Notes under the pieces: model-generated | Told to the model about the DNA's origin: nothing | Seen by the model: only the letters and a program-made list of their open reading frames with translations | The model's database searches: none | In this document: positions 18,221 through 26,991 of the stretch, one piece after another | Numbering within the stretch: position 1 is the stretch's first letter | How the letters are laid out: each line of letters starts with the position of its first letter | Program-made: the position numbers and the translations under genes | Assembly (NCBI GenBank): GCA_947497585.1 | Contig: CANMHG010000006.1 | Coordinates: 62,001-126,000, forward strand | Direction of reading: 5' to 3' | Origin: an uncultured Bacillaceae bacterium | GTDB taxonomy: Bacteria > Bacillota > Bacilli > Bacillales > Bacillaceae_L | DNA length: 64,000 nt

Positions 18221-18325
18221 TTAGTGATAACCGTTGCTTCCGTTTGCGCTACCACTTGTCTTATGCTTTGGACGAGATTTCCCTTTTTGCTTAGTACCGC
18301 CATCTTTTTTCGTATGCTTAGCCAT
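18221..18325 (-). CDS. Small basic Lys/Gly/Ser-rich protein
   Basis: 34 residues, highly basic and without hydrophobic segments: AKHTKKDGGTKQKGKSRPKH followed by a Gly/Ser/Asn-rich tail. ATG at 18325 has a strong AGGGGGG site eight bases upstream. The composition recalls minor small acid-soluble spore proteins, but no specific family is recognised, so the role is open. It faces pfeT and shares its terminator. Confidence 0.6.
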   Translation of the reverse strand: MAKHTKKDGGTKQKGKSRPKHKTSGSANGSNGYH

Positions 18326-18466
18326 AATGGTAACCCCCCTCATTTTCTATGTAAAGACATAATGTCCTTACTCCTATAGTATGACCTTCAAGCTAGAAAA
18401 AACGTAGGGAAGTTTCAGGTAATTATATGGGTTTTATTGTGACATGTATTTATTGAAAGTGTAGAG

Positions 18467-18645
18467 TGGATTGGAGCGGAAGGCACTTGACTCCTGCGGG
18501 GATTGAGGGAAGTTCGGGACCCCGCAGACGGAACGTTGAGGAGGCTCGACTCCCTCCCCGATGGGAATCCGCCCTTGAAAAAGCGGGCAGTTGGGCTTTT
18601 TCATGATTCCCCGCGGAAAGCAAGTACCTGAAGCGCAAAGGAACG
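18467..18645. repeat. GC-rich palindromic intergenic element (copy B, with nested insertion)
   Basis: Reverse-orientation relative of copy A: GAGCGGAAGGCACTTGACTC, GGAGGCTCGACTCCCTCCCC and CGCGGAAAGCAAGT are shared. In place of the direct junction CTCCCCGCGG it carries about 50 bp extra (18560-18612) that is itself a hairpin: GGGAATC / GATTCCC outside and GAAAAAG / CTTTTTC inside. This looks like an insertion of a smaller palindrome into the larger one. Confidence 0.8.
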
Positions 18646-18672
18646 GCCTGGTAGCAAGTGCAATGTAAATAA

Positions 18673-19515
18673 TCACCTTACACTTCTCACCCTATGACAA
18701 TTTAAAATCGCATTTATTTCTCCACCTAGTATGATAATCATCCCGGACAAATAAAACCATATCATCAAGACGATAATTCCACCAAGACTTCCATAAGTAG
18801 CCGTATAATTGCCAAAGTTACTTACATAGTAAGAAAAAGCCAGAGAAACAAACATCCAGCCGAAAGTGGCAAAGAAGGAGCCAGTTATTACCTCCCTAAT
18901 CTTTAACTTTCGATTGGGTGCAATATAATATAAGAAAGTAAATACAATAAATAAAATCAATGCACTCACTACCCATCTAGCGGCATTCCAGATGTTTAAA
19001 AATTCTTCGGACAATCCAAAGGTTGAAAAAGCAAAGATTCCTATTTGTTTCCCAAACACGGGTAACAATAAGGCCACTATAATGACAAAAACCATCGCAA
19101 AGGTTAGAAGTACCGAAATGGCACGAGCAACGATAAAAGATCGTGTTTCTTTCACATCATAAGCACGATTAAATGCCCTAACAACAGCATTAATCCCATT
19201 TGAGGCAGACCAAATCGTAGCTATAATACCAAATGACAATAACTTACCATTATGAGTTCCAAGGATTGCATTCAAATTCTCCTCAATCATATCCATCGTT
19301 TGTCCAGGGGCATATTCACGGATAAAGTTTAGAACATCCACTTGCGAAATCGGTAGAAATCCGATAAGAGTTACTAAAAAAATTAGAAAAGGAAATAAAG
19401 ACAGCAAAAAGAAATACGCAAGTTCTGCTGATAATCCTCCTACCTCATCCTCACCAAATCGCTTAAATAGCTCCTTTAGGAAGGAGAGATTAAAGCCACT
19501 CTTCTCGCTCATCAT
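18673..19515 (-). CDS. yfkH: YihY/BrkB family membrane protein (YfkH)
   Basis: 280 residues with six membrane helices. The N-terminus LSAELAYFFLLSLFPFLIFL and the C-terminal GSFFATFGWMFVSLAFSYYV and GGIIVLMIWFYLSGMIIILG are the conserved YihY/BrkB blocks. Once called ribonuclease BN by mistake; the role is unknown, possibly transport. The order with the upstream YtxH-like gene, two bases apart, matches B. subtilis yfkI-yfkH, where the operon is part of the general stress regulon. No SigB promoter was identified. Confidence 0.88.
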   Translation of the reverse strand: MMSEKSGFNLSFLKELFKRFGEDEVGGLSAELAYFFLLSLFPFLIFLVTLIGFLPISQVDVLNFIREYAPGQTMDMIEENLNAILGTHNGKLLSFGIIATIWSASNGINAVVRAFNRAYDVKETRSFIVARAISVLLTFAMVFVIIVALLLPVFGKQIGIFAFSTFGLSEEFLNIWNAARWVVSALILFIVFTFLYYIAPNRKLKIREVITGSFFATFGWMFVSLAFSYYVSNFGNYTATYGSLGGIIVLMIWFYLSGMIIILGGEINAILNCHRVRSVR

Positions 19516-19516
19516 T

Positions 19517-19876
19517 TCACTCCTCTATTTTAGAATTTTTTTCTCCCTCTAATGTGATTGTTTTTGCAAAAGCATCTTTTGTTTCTTTAATCATTCCTAT
19601 CATTTCTGGTGTCTTCTCATTTAGTTCATTTACTTTGGTCGCTAGAAATTGTACATCTTCTGTTATTTCATTTATTGTTGAACGGACCATTCTAATATTG
19701 TCTTTAATTTTCCCTGTTACTACTTCTGGATTTTTTATAATTTCAGCAGATTTTCTAGAAACAGCCTTTCCATTTTGTATGACCGTTTCTCTCGTATCTT
19801 TATCAAATAATGATACCACTGCCCCTATAGCTGCTCCTATAAGCATGCTTTCTACCAATTTGTTACGTTTGCCCAT
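19517..19876 (-). CDS. YtxH-domain protein, YfkI-like
   Basis: 119 residues. The start MGKRNKLVESMLIGAAIGAV gives a short glycine-rich hydrophobic helix, followed by a long amphipathic helix that may form a coiled coil (residues 40-105). This is the layout of YtxH-type general stress proteins. ATG at 19876 with AGGAGAG upstream. It is two bases from yfkH, so co-transcribed. Confidence 0.75.
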   Translation of the reverse strand: MGKRNKLVESMLIGAAIGAVVSLFDKDTRETVIQNGKAVSRKSAEIIKNPEVVTGKIKDNIRMVRSTINEITEDVQFLATKVNELNEKTPEMIGMIKETKDAFAKTITLEGEKNSKIEE

Positions 19877-20073
19877 TTCATAATCTCTCCTCTTTTAGAT
19901 TCCATATGTATTATGATAATTGATGTTTCTTTTGAATTTTTTAAGCAAACCTTCATTACTAATTACCAATAACATACCATTGATTATGAACAATTTCATC
20001 TTCCTAATATATATTCCCATTATGGAACATGATACAATATAAAGAAAACTGTAGTATAGAAAGGAATGTAACC

Positions 20074-20301
20074 ATGGATTTAACTCAAAAATCTGTTGAG
20101 AACGTAGAGTATATGATTGAACAAATAAAAGAAAAATTAAAAGTATTAAACCTAGGTGCAATTAAACCATCTCATTTCAACGAAGAGATGTACGAAGAAC
20201 TAAGAGATATTTATAACTTAGTCATGAAAAAGGCATCTTTCAGTCCTAATGAAATGCAAGCAATCGTTGAGGAACTAGGATCGTTACGTAAAGGTTTATA
20301 A
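20074..20301 (+). CDS. yfkK: UPF0435 (DUF1128) protein YfkK
   Basis: 75 residues, helical and soluble. Conserved stretches [20 protein letters not shown] and [20 protein letters not shown] identify the UPF0435/DUF1128 family (B. subtilis YfkK). Function unknown. The frame opens upstream, but ATG at 20074 with GAAAGGAA in front matches the family start. Confidence 0.85.
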   Translation: MDLTQKSVENVEYMIEQIKEKLKVLNLGAIKPSHFNEEMYEELRDIYNLVMKKASFSPNEMQAIVEELGSLRKGL

Positions 20302-20371
20302 TACATACTAAAATCATTCAGTGAAGATTCTTCACTCCCCTGCATATAAGTTAATAAAGGGGAGTGATCAA

Positions 20372-20527
20372 ATGGTTGGAATGTGGCTTACTACTTTAGG
20401 GTTGGTTTTCTTTCTAATGATTACTATTTTGTTTTTACTTTATACCCTAAAAGGAGCTCTTAATTCTAGAGATTCTTATTATGTTGACCCATTACCTAAG
20501 GACCAAGATCCACCGAAGCAAAATTAA
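20372..20527 (+). CDS. Small single-helix membrane protein
   Basis: 51 residues: one hydrophobic helix (WLTTLGLVFFLMITILFLLY) and a short polar tail ending in Asp/Pro/Lys residues. ATG at 20372 with AAAGGGGAG upstream is much better than the upstream in-frame start. Not recognised; a terminator follows directly. Confidence 0.65.
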   Translation: MVGMWLTTLGLVFFLMITILFLLYTLKGALNSRDSYYVDPLPKDQDPPKQN

Positions 20528-20538
20528 TAATTCGAATT

Positions 20539-20570
20539 ACCTACCTATATCTTAGGTAGGTTATTTTTTT
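20539..20570 (+). terminator. Terminator of the small membrane protein gene
   Basis: 8-bp stem ACCTACCT / AGGTAGGT followed by TATTTTTTT. Confidence 0.82.
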
Positions 20571-20614
20571 ATTTTTTGCTGTTACAAGATATAATTATCT
20601 AGAGGTGACTATTT

Positions 20615-21481
20615 TTGGATACAATAACACATACAATGTTCGGTTTAACTTTATATGGAGCAATTGATAAAGAAGATATGGATAAGAATATGAAACGGTC
20701 GCTGTTACTAACCTCCATTGTCGGAAGTCAAATACCGGATATAGATGTGATTTCACAACTTTGGGATTCTGAAGGAATGTATCAGATGTGGCATAGAGGA
20801 ATCACTCATTCTCTTTTTTTAGTACCTATCTGGGCACTACTCATATGGGGACTATGCTTTTTACTATTTAAAGTTAAGGATAAACGAGTCTTTTATATAG
20901 GTCTTGTTGCTGTTTTTATACATAATACAGCTGACTTATTTAATGCCTGGGGGACCGGATACTTCGAACCCTTTTCACAGATAAGGATTACATTTGGTAC
21001 CATTCCAATTATTGATTTTGTCTACTGGACCATTATGATTGGAGCTTTTATTTTTACGAGGCTTGTAAAGGAAAATAAGCATCGAATTTTTAAATTAGCA
21101 TGGGTCCTGATGCTTTTGCATGTGGGCATTCAATCGGCTCAAGGCTATTTGATATACAATCAACACGAGAACGAATATGATCAACTAGCACTTTCCGCAA
21201 GCTTCATACCTTGGAATTATTCGATTATCGGGAAAAAAGAACATATTGTAGAAATTAAGGATGTTTCGTTATTTACAGGAGCTACCCACAAGCATACCCT
21301 TGAATCCCAGGAAGACGCTGACCTTGAGCAGCTGTTTAGTGCACGCCCGGAAGCTAAAACACTATATCAGTGGTCTCCGTTTGTAGTTGTCGTAGATGAT
21401 GGAAAACGCCTGGGGGTTTACGATCCTCGGTTTTACCGTGGTGGTCAATCGTTTTTATTTGAATATATTGAAAAGAAATAA
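20615..21481 (+). CDS. YdjM/YfhP-type membrane-bound metal-dependent hydrolase
   Basis: 288 residues with four helices in the first 190 and a soluble C-terminal domain. Family motifs: THTMFGLTLYGA, SQIPDIDVI (paired Asp) and WHRGITHSLF (His pair), giving the metal site of the LexA-binding, putative inner-membrane hydrolases (YdjM; B. subtilis YfhP). Substrate unknown. TTG start at 20615 with AGAGGTGAC upstream. It is a single gene followed by a weak terminator. Confidence 0.82.
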   Translation: MDTITHTMFGLTLYGAIDKEDMDKNMKRSLLLTSIVGSQIPDIDVISQLWDSEGMYQMWHRGITHSLFLVPIWALLIWGLCFLLFKVKDKRVFYIGLVAVFIHNTADLFNAWGTGYFEPFSQIRITFGTIPIIDFVYWTIMIGAFIFTRLVKENKHRIFKLAWVLMLLHVGIQSAQGYLIYNQHENEYDQLALSASFIPWNYSIIGKKEHIVEIKDVSLFTGATHKHTLESQEDADLEQLFSARPEAKTLYQWSPFVVVVDDGKRLGVYDPRFYRGGQSFLFEYIEKK

Positions 21482-21513
21482 CCAGATTACCTTAGGGTTC
21501 TCTGGTTATTTCT
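21480..21513 (+). terminator. Weak terminator between convergent genes
   Basis: 7-bp stem AACCAGA / TCTGGTT with a 14-nt loop, followed by ATTTCTTAT. Confidence 0.5.
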
Positions 21514-22048
21514 TATATTCCATCAACCAACAATCCTGCATAACCCCTTCATGGAGCTCCTGCTTAGGTAGAGACTTCACCTTAACAAAGCCACACTTTT
21601 CGTAACAACGAATGGCCCGTTCATTACGCACCTGAGGATCCATAATGACCCTAGACGCCAACCCACTATCAATCAAAAAATTAGCAACCTTACTAACTAG
21701 CTCAGAGCCAATTCCTCTATTCCAAAACTCTGGTTCTCCGATAAACTGGTCCATTCCATAGATAGACTCTTCTAGAGGATAGTCGTAATCCTCTTTATCC
21801 TCTGTGGTTGAAGGATAAAACTGTAGGTAGCCTATTGGTATACCGCTATATTCAATTATACAAGCCGATATACCACGCTCCATTTTATGAAAAAACACTT
21901 CCTTCACCTTTTCCAAATCATGCGGGTTATCTCTACCCTCATAAAACTCTAATACTCTTTCATCCATTAACCATTTAGCTAGCAAGCTAGCATCTTCTTC
22001 AATAAGGTTACGGATTCGTAAATTTTCATTCTCAAGAATCGTGCTCAT
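21506..22048 (-). CDS. GNAT family N-acetyltransferase
   Basis: 180 residues. It has the acetyl-CoA-binding block WNRGIGSELVSKVANFLID and the typical strand/helix ending NERAIRCYEKCGFVKVK. The layout resembles the RimJ/RimL and aminoglycoside 6'-acetyltransferase branch (LIEEDASLLAKWLMDERVLEFY at the start), but the acceptor cannot be told. ATG at 22048 is chosen because GGGAG lies just upstream; the frame continues seven codons further. Confidence 0.82.
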   Translation of the reverse strand: MSTILENENLRIRNLIEEDASLLAKWLMDERVLEFYEGRDNPHDLEKVKEVFFHKMERGISACIIEYSGIPIGYLQFYPSTTEDKEDYDYPLEESIYGMDQFIGEPEFWNRGIGSELVSKVANFLIDSGLASRVIMDPQVRNERAIRCYEKCGFVKVKSLPKQELHEGVMQDCWLMEYKK

Positions 22049-22096
22049 GGCTCTCCCTATGTTCGACATGTTAGTAGCAAATGTCGAAAACTCTCT

Positions 22097-22462
22097 TTAA
22101 AATTTGTTGTGAATTTTCATTTGATAATCTTTAAAAACAGCTGAGTTCGAGGTGTTTCTTTTTTTCATTACGTCGTTTAATCTAAGGAGCTTTTCATTTA
22201 GTTTTTTTGTTAAAATGACTTTTTGTTCTTCATCTTCACATACTCTAAGCAGGTCCTCGATGCTCATTAGTTCTTTTCTAACTTCACTTTCTTCAAGCAT
22301 CCCTGCATTTTTCATGACCTTATAGGCAATTCGAAGACTTTCGGGAATGGCTGATAAGTCCTCAAGCTTTAAAGGTTTACCTTTCCCAGGCAAATTATCA
22401 AACTCACCATCTTTTATCGCGCGTCTAATTTTATCTTCAGAAACAATTGATGAAAAATCCAT
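22097..22462 (-). CDS. DUF1992 (DnaJ subfamily C28-like) protein
   Basis: 121 residues. The N-terminal signature EDKIRRAIKDGEFDNLPGKG followed by KPLKLEDL is diagnostic of DUF1992, the domain also found in DnaJ homologue C28. The rest is helical. Function unknown. Transcribed away from mreBH. Confidence 0.87.
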   Translation of the reverse strand: MDFSSIVSEDKIRRAIKDGEFDNLPGKGKPLKLEDLSAIPESLRIAYKVMKNAGMLEESEVRKELMSIEDLLRVCEDEEQKVILTKKLNEKLLRLNDVMKKRNTSNSAVFKDYQMKIHNKF

Positions 22463-22567
22463 TCAATTCACTCCTTCCATACCTTTATTTTACACTGTGC
22501 TCATGATGTTTACTTGGATTTTTCAAAAGAATTGCGACAATATTGTGAAAGACTTCTTTCGACAGCT

Positions 22568-22573
22568 ACCCCC
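22568..22573 (+). promoter_or_regulatory. Possible SigI -35 element upstream of mreBH
   Basis: ACCCCC is the -35 word of SigI promoters, and mreBH is a known SigI target in B. subtilis. The expected -10 word CGAA is not present at the right distance; GAAAG lies 16 bp downstream. Weak candidate only. Confidence 0.35.
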
Positions 22574-22634
22574 ATAAATCGACGTTAAAGAAAGAATAAT
22601 ATATGAAATTCGAACTCTTTGGAGGATGAGAATT

Positions 22635-23642
22635 ATGTTAAATAATATGGAAATTGGTATTGATTTAGGAACTGCAAATGTTTTAGTGTATTGTAAAAAC
22701 AAAGGAATTATTATAAACGAGCCGTCTGTTGTTGCCGTTGATACAGAAACAAAGAAGGTAGTTGCTGTTGGAACGGATGCGAAGTTAATGATTGGTAAAA
22801 CACCTGAAAAAATTGTCGCGGTAAGACCCTTGAAACAAGGTGTTATTGCTGACTACAACTTAACAACAGAAATGTTGCGTCATTTTATGAAGAAAGCAAC
22901 ACAGATTTTAGGATTCACCTTCCGCAAACCAAATGTCGTTGTTTGTACACCGTCAGGCGCCACCTCTGTTGAACGCCGAGCAATCCAAGATGCGATTAAA
23001 AACTGCGGAGCGAAGCAGGTATTCCTTATTGAGGAGCCTGTTGCAGCAGCAATCGGATCAGATTTACCGGTTGATGAGCCGGTAGCCAATGTGGTAGTTG
23101 ATATTGGTGGTGGAACGACTGAAGTTGCCATCATCTCTTTTGGTGGTGTTGTTACTTGCCACTCCATCCGAACAGGTGGAGACAAAATGGACGAGGACAT
23201 TATTCAAGCAGTACGAAAGAATTACAATATCTTAATCGGTGATCGCACAGCTGAACAGATTAAGATGGAAATTGGGTATGCACTTATTGACCATGAGATA
23301 TTGAAAATGGAGGTTAGAGGAAGAGATCTTCTAACTGGTTTACCAAAAACGATTGAACTAAACTCTTATGAAATACGTGAGATATTGAAAGAATCATTAT
23401 TACAAATACTAGAAGCGGTCCGTGCTACTCTAGAGGATTGTCCGCCTGAACTAAGTGGAGACATTGTTGACAGAGGCGTTATCTTAACAGGAGGCGGTGC
23501 ACTCCTGAAAGGACTCACTGACTGGATGAAAGATGAGATTTTTGTCCCTGTTCATTTATCACCAAATCCACAGGAAGCTGTCGCAATCGGAACCGGAAGA
23601 TCGTTGAGTATCATTAAAACAATTGAAAGAATTGCAAAATAA
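22635..23642 (+). CDS. mreBH: Rod-shape-determining actin homologue MreBH
   Basis: 335-residue bacterial actin that directs lateral cell-wall synthesis; MreBH of B. subtilis works with the hydrolase LytE. ATP-binding motifs: [13 protein letters not shown] (phosphate 1), [14 protein letters not shown] (phosphate 2) and [12 protein letters not shown] (adenosine). Similarity is closest to MreBH rather than MreB or Mbl (for example [20 protein letters not shown] in the same context). I choose ATG at 22635, nine bases after GGAGG; the ATG at 22626 touches that site. Monocistronic, followed by a palindromic repeat. Confidence 0.92.
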   Translation: MLNNMEIGIDLGTANVLVYCKNKGIIINEPSVVAVDTETKKVVAVGTDAKLMIGKTPEKIVAVRPLKQGVIADYNLTTEMLRHFMKKATQILGFTFRKPNVVVCTPSGATSVERRAIQDAIKNCGAKQVFLIEEPVAAAIGSDLPVDEPVANVVVDIGGGTTEVAIISFGGVVTCHSIRTGGDKMDEDIIQAVRKNYNILIGDRTAEQIKMEIGYALIDHEILKMEVRGRDLLTGLPKTIELNSYEIREILKESLLQILEAVRATLEDCPPELSGDIVDRGVILTGGGALLKGLTDWMKDEIFVPVHLSPNPQEAVAIGTGRSLSIIKTIERIAK

Positions 23643-23651
23643 TAATCAAAT

Positions 23652-23761
23652 GCGAAAGCGCCTTGTTCAGCCTCGACAAGCAAATGTTCTGTGCCCAAAA
23701 AAGTCTGCACTGTGACTTTTTTGGGCGCAGGTTATTTGACCTCGAGGGGCTAGGCGCTGGA
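23652..23761. repeat. Large palindromic intergenic element of the Bacillus type (copy D)
   Basis: Long interrupted palindrome: GCGCCT / AGGCGC outside (23658 and 23752), CAGCCtCGA / CGAGGGGCT next, and GCCCAAAAAAGTC / GACTTTTTTGGGC inside (23692-23726). The words GCGAAAGCGCCTTGTTCAG and GGGGCTAGGCGCTGGAGC are those of an intergenic element common in bacilli. It can extrude a cruciform or form a long RNA hairpin. Confidence 0.82.
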
Positions 23762-23772
23762 GCTGGACGGCG

Positions 23773-23806
23773 AAAGGGTGTCAGAACAATTCTGACACCC
23801 TTTTAA
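23773..23806. terminator. Bidirectional terminator between mreBH and the NAT gene
   Basis: 11-bp stem GGGTGTCAGAA / TTCTGACACCC with a three-base loop and T runs on both sides, between convergent genes. Confidence 0.88.
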
Positions 23807-24585
23807 TCTTGTTTTATAGATAATCTTCTTTGAAAAATTTCCTTTGCTTGTAAGTATAGGTTCCTATCAATCTTAAAAGAGTGAATCACATCTAGTACTT
23901 CTTCAACTGTTAATGTTTTGGTTACGACTTGGTCAGGGAGAAATTGTTTTAAAGTGTTGGTTGTTAAAGATGTGGGTACACCATTAATGTAACCAAACAC
24001 TAGTAGATCCTTAAGCATCTTTCCTGTCTCCCAATTGTTCGACTCTAAAAATACTGAACGAAGGGACTCAAAGCTGACTGGTTTTGTGGATAAGGTTTTA
24101 AAAGGACCAGGGGTTCTTGTAACCTCTATCCTATGGTGTTGAACATCGTAGACAAAAGTTTCCCGGTCGTTTTTCACCGTAAAAGACTGAAACAGGGGAT
24201 ATGCCATAAACAAAGGTGCTGTATAGCCTACATCTACATAATATGGTTGTTCCAGTTCTACTCTTAAGCAAAGATGGCCATGGTCCATATAGAGATACTG
24301 TACCTCATAGCCTAGCTTTTCCAACAGCCAACGAAAGCCAATCGCAAGAGTCCAGCACGTTCCGCCCCCTCCTTGGTCTACGATTCTATTTATATAAACA
24401 TACATTGGTGGTAGGAATTGTTCAGTAGCAAAACCTTTTTCATAGTCTACAATCTTAGATAAGTTTTCCCACCTCACTTTTAACTGATGAGACTTCGTTA
24501 ATTCGTTTAGAAGTGGAAGGTTTGGAGCTCTTCTCTCAACCTCAAGAAATGATAGAAACTTTTCTACATAGTATTTATCATCCAT
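23803..24585 (-). CDS. nat: Arylamine N-acetyltransferase
   Basis: 260-residue cytoplasmic enzyme that moves acetyl from acetyl-CoA to arylamines or hydrazines. The Cys-His-Asp triad is visible: Cys77 in GGGGTCWTLA, His104 in MDHGHLCLRV and Asp118 in YYVDVGY. In most family members the Cys motif reads RGGxCxE; the Trp-Thr after the Cys is a local variant. ATG at 24585 with AAGGGGG upstream. Likely detoxification; no operon partner. Confidence 0.85.
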   Translation of the reverse strand: MDDKYYVEKFLSFLEVERRAPNLPLLNELTKSHQLKVRWENLSKIVDYEKGFATEQFLPPMYVYINRIVDQGGGGTCWTLAIGFRWLLEKLGYEVQYLYMDHGHLCLRVELEQPYYVDVGYTAPLFMAYPLFQSFTVKNDRETFVYDVQHHRIEVTRTPGPFKTLSTKPVSFESLRSVFLESNNWETGKMLKDLLVFGYINGVPTSLTTNTLKQFLPDQVVTKTLTVEEVLDVIHSFKIDRNLYLQAKEIFQRRLSIKQD

Positions 24586-24651
24586 TTTCTTATCCCCCTT
24601 CGAACCTTTATCAGGGAGTGCGATATGTACGCCCTCCCCATTGAATAGTTC

Positions 24652-26535
24652 TTATGCTAACAGTTCTTCCAATCTTTCATATAATTCATCACGTGTTCCT
24701 TCTAACTCACTCTTTTGTTCATATAAAGTTTGGAGCTTTTGGAGGTCTTGTTCGATAAGCAATGCTTGTTCTAGCTCATATAATACCTTTTCTAACTCTT
24801 CTAATTGCCTTTCTATTTCATTCATTTTATATGAATAATCTGTAGTCTTTGGTTTTACGACGTTGGCTTGCGTAGCTTTGACTTCCGGGACCGATTCTAT
24901 TTCCTGTGTTTGTTCATTTAGTTTACGTTTAGCCCAATCATAGTTTCCAACAAAGCCAAATATATTTTGATTACGAATCCAAAACGTTTTCTCGAATAAT
25001 TTATTTAAAAAATAACGATCATGAGATACAGCAAGTATAGTACCCGAATAATCCTCCAATGCATCTTCTAACACTTCTCTTGATTCAATATCTAAGTGAT
25101 TTGTCGGTTCATCAAGGATAAGGAGATTTACATTTTGATACATCAACTGAGCTAGGCGAAGCCTCATTCTTTCTCCTCCACTCAATTGGTTCACTTTCCT
25201 GAAAACCGCATGCCCGTAAAATAAAAATGTCGCTAATATATGCCTGGCATCTCCTTCATTTACATGGACTTCATCTCGAAATGCCTCTATCACTGTTTGA
25301 TCTGGGTCTTTCACGCTCACGTGCTGTGATAGGTAGCCAATCCTTACACTTCCTCCTACTAATATCTCTCCCTTTTGCGTTGGCATCTCTCTTAGGATTT
25401 GTTTCAATAATGTAGACTTCCCCGTACCATTTTGTCCTACGATCGCTGCACGCTCTCCAAAGTGTAGGGTCATGTTTGCATTACGAAATAATTCCTTCTC
25501 ACCGAAAGAGGTTGATACGTCTTTTACAACAATAACATCCTTTCCACTTCTAGATGCAGACTCAAATTGTAAGCCCATCTTTTTCCGATCCAAGATAGGA
25601 CGTTTTAATTTTTCAATTCTTTCTAATGCTTTCTCCATACTTCTTGCTCGACGATGTAAGCCTGCGTTAGGTGGGTTAGCTTGATTGGCCCATTCTCTTA
25701 ATCGCTTTATCGTTTCTTTCATTTTCTTAATTTTCTTCTGTTGTTCCTGATAAGCCTGAAATTCAAGTAGCAATCTTTCTTCCTTTTCCTTTAGGAAGTT
25801 CGTGTAATTTGTATGGTAGACGCTCAGCTCACCATCTTCTAAATCAATCACTTTTGTTACAACTTCATCTAAGAAATAACGGTCATGTGAAATGACAACA
25901 ACCGCACCCTGATAATCCTTTAAGAATGACTCTAGCCACTCGACTGCCAAAATATCAAGATGGTTTGTTGGCTCATCTAAAAGCAATAAATCCGGAGCTT
26001 GAAGTAAGATTAATCCTAAACATACTTTTGTCTTTTCTCCTCCACTCAGTTTCGAAAAGACTTGATTTAACATGGTCTCTATTTCCAAACCAGATGCAAT
26101 TCTCATTAAATTTGCTTCTATTTCATATCCACCTAATCGAGTGAATTGTTCCTGTATATCACCATATTTTACTATGAGTTTTCCAAGAACATTCTCGTCT
26201 TTTTCACTCGCCATTTGTTCCTCTAAGTCTTTCATCTTTTCTTCAAGACCTTTTACTTCTGTAAAAGCACTCATTAACACATCTTGAACAACAAAGTCTT
26301 CAGGAAACTCCGGGATTTGAGCTAAATATCCAACCTTCAGTCCCTTACGAAAGTGAATTTGTCCTGTATCTGGTGCCTCAAGCCCTGCTAATAGTTGAAA
26401 GATAGTGGTCTTTCCACTTCCATTACGCCCTACCATCCCCACTCTGTCGTTCTCATGAATCTCAAATGAAATTCCTTCAAAAATCAAATTACCACCGAAC
26501 ATTTTACTTATTTCATGTACATTACATACAATCAT
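24652..26535 (-). CDS. ABC-F family ATPase (translation factor or antibiotic-resistance type)
   Basis: 627 residues with two ABC ATPase domains and no membrane helices. Domain 1: Walker A GRNGSGKTT (about 37-45), signature LSGGEKTKVCLG; domain 2: Walker A GQNGTGKST, signature LSGGERMRLRLA; both Walker B end in LLDEPTNHLD, the ABC-F mark. The linker between them (about 260-310) is highly charged, and a C-terminal coiled coil covers about residues 555-625. ABC-F proteins act on the ribosome E-site. It resembles housekeeping Bacillus ABC-F proteins more than known resistance types, but the subtype is not certain. Confidence 0.85.
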   Translation of the reverse strand: MIVCNVHEISKMFGGNLIFEGISFEIHENDRVGMVGRNGSGKTTIFQLLAGLEAPDTGQIHFRKGLKVGYLAQIPEFPEDFVVQDVLMSAFTEVKGLEEKMKDLEEQMASEKDENVLGKLIVKYGDIQEQFTRLGGYEIEANLMRIASGLEIETMLNQVFSKLSGGEKTKVCLGLILLQAPDLLLLDEPTNHLDILAVEWLESFLKDYQGAVVVISHDRYFLDEVVTKVIDLEDGELSVYHTNYTNFLKEKEERLLLEFQAYQEQQKKIKKMKETIKRLREWANQANPPNAGLHRRARSMEKALERIEKLKRPILDRKKMGLQFESASRSGKDVIVVKDVSTSFGEKELFRNANMTLHFGERAAIVGQNGTGKSTLLKQILREMPTQKGEILVGGSVRIGYLSQHVSVKDPDQTVIEAFRDEVHVNEGDARHILATFLFYGHAVFRKVNQLSGGERMRLRLAQLMYQNVNLLILDEPTNHLDIESREVLEDALEDYSGTILAVSHDRYFLNKLFEKTFWIRNQNIFGFVGNYDWAKRKLNEQTQEIESVPEVKATQANVVKPKTTDYSYKMNEIERQLEELEKVLYELEQALLIEQDLQKLQTLYEQKSELEGTRDELYERLEELLA

Positions 26536-26642
26536 TGATTATTCTCCTATCTAAAAGTTATTAAAAAAAGCCATGGTAAGATACAACTCACCCATGACCT
26601 TTAGAATTAGAAACATGACAGTTTCAATTTATTTATCGATAC

Positions 26643-26671
26643 AAAAAAGAGAGAGCAAAATAAGCTCTCTC
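26643..26671 (-). terminator. Terminator of the RAxF-45 gene
   Basis: 8-bp stem GAGAGAGC / GCTCTCTC with a seven-base loop and six T on the minus strand. Confidence 0.82.
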
Positions 26672-26709
26672 AAATTTCCCGATATAAAGGATATTGTGTA
26701 AGAGATTTC

Positions 26710-26841
26710 TTATCGTTGTGTTGCTATGCAGTTGCTAAAAAAGGACATACGTATCCCGTTAACAGCAAAAGCATGAAAAATCGCACGGCAAATATAAATA
26801 AATTCTAAAAATTGCCCGCGAATAACAACAGAACGACTCAT
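26710..26841 (-). CDS. RAxF-45 family protein
   Basis: 43 residues with the family word CRAIFHAFA after SRSVVIRGQFLEFIYI, which names the RAxF-45 family (about 45 residues, bacilli, function unknown). The central part is hydrophobic enough for a short membrane helix. ATG at 26841 has an excellent AAAGGAGGTG seven bases upstream and a proper terminator follows at 26643, so it is expressed as a separate gene. Confidence 0.82.
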   Translation of the reverse strand: MSRSVVIRGQFLEFIYICRAIFHAFAVNGIRMSFFSNCIATQR

Positions 26842-26931
26842 CTCATTACACCTCCTTTAATCCAATAGTTACTTACATTATATAGTTACCTGGAAATAAT
26901 TACAACACCCTCTTCAACACTCTATAGCACC

Positions 26932-26985
26932 GGGGGTCAGTCCCCCACCAAGGTAACGCACCACCGCACCGGGGGCCTGACCCCC
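26932..26985. repeat. Pair of GGGGG/CCCCC palindromes after the flippase gene
   Basis: GGGGGTCAGTCCCCC at 26932-26946 and GGGGGCCTGACCCCC at 26971-26985, in opposite orientation, each preceded by GCACC. They lie directly downstream of the SpoVB-like stop codon and could act as its terminator or as a repeat element; there is no T run. Confidence 0.6.
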
Positions 26986-26991
26986 GCTCAA

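Noticed and set aside
18434-18676. Minus-strand frames of 62 and 80 codons before yfkH
   Set aside because: They fall in palindromic element B; GC-rich repeat DNA stays open in several frames. No ribosome site.
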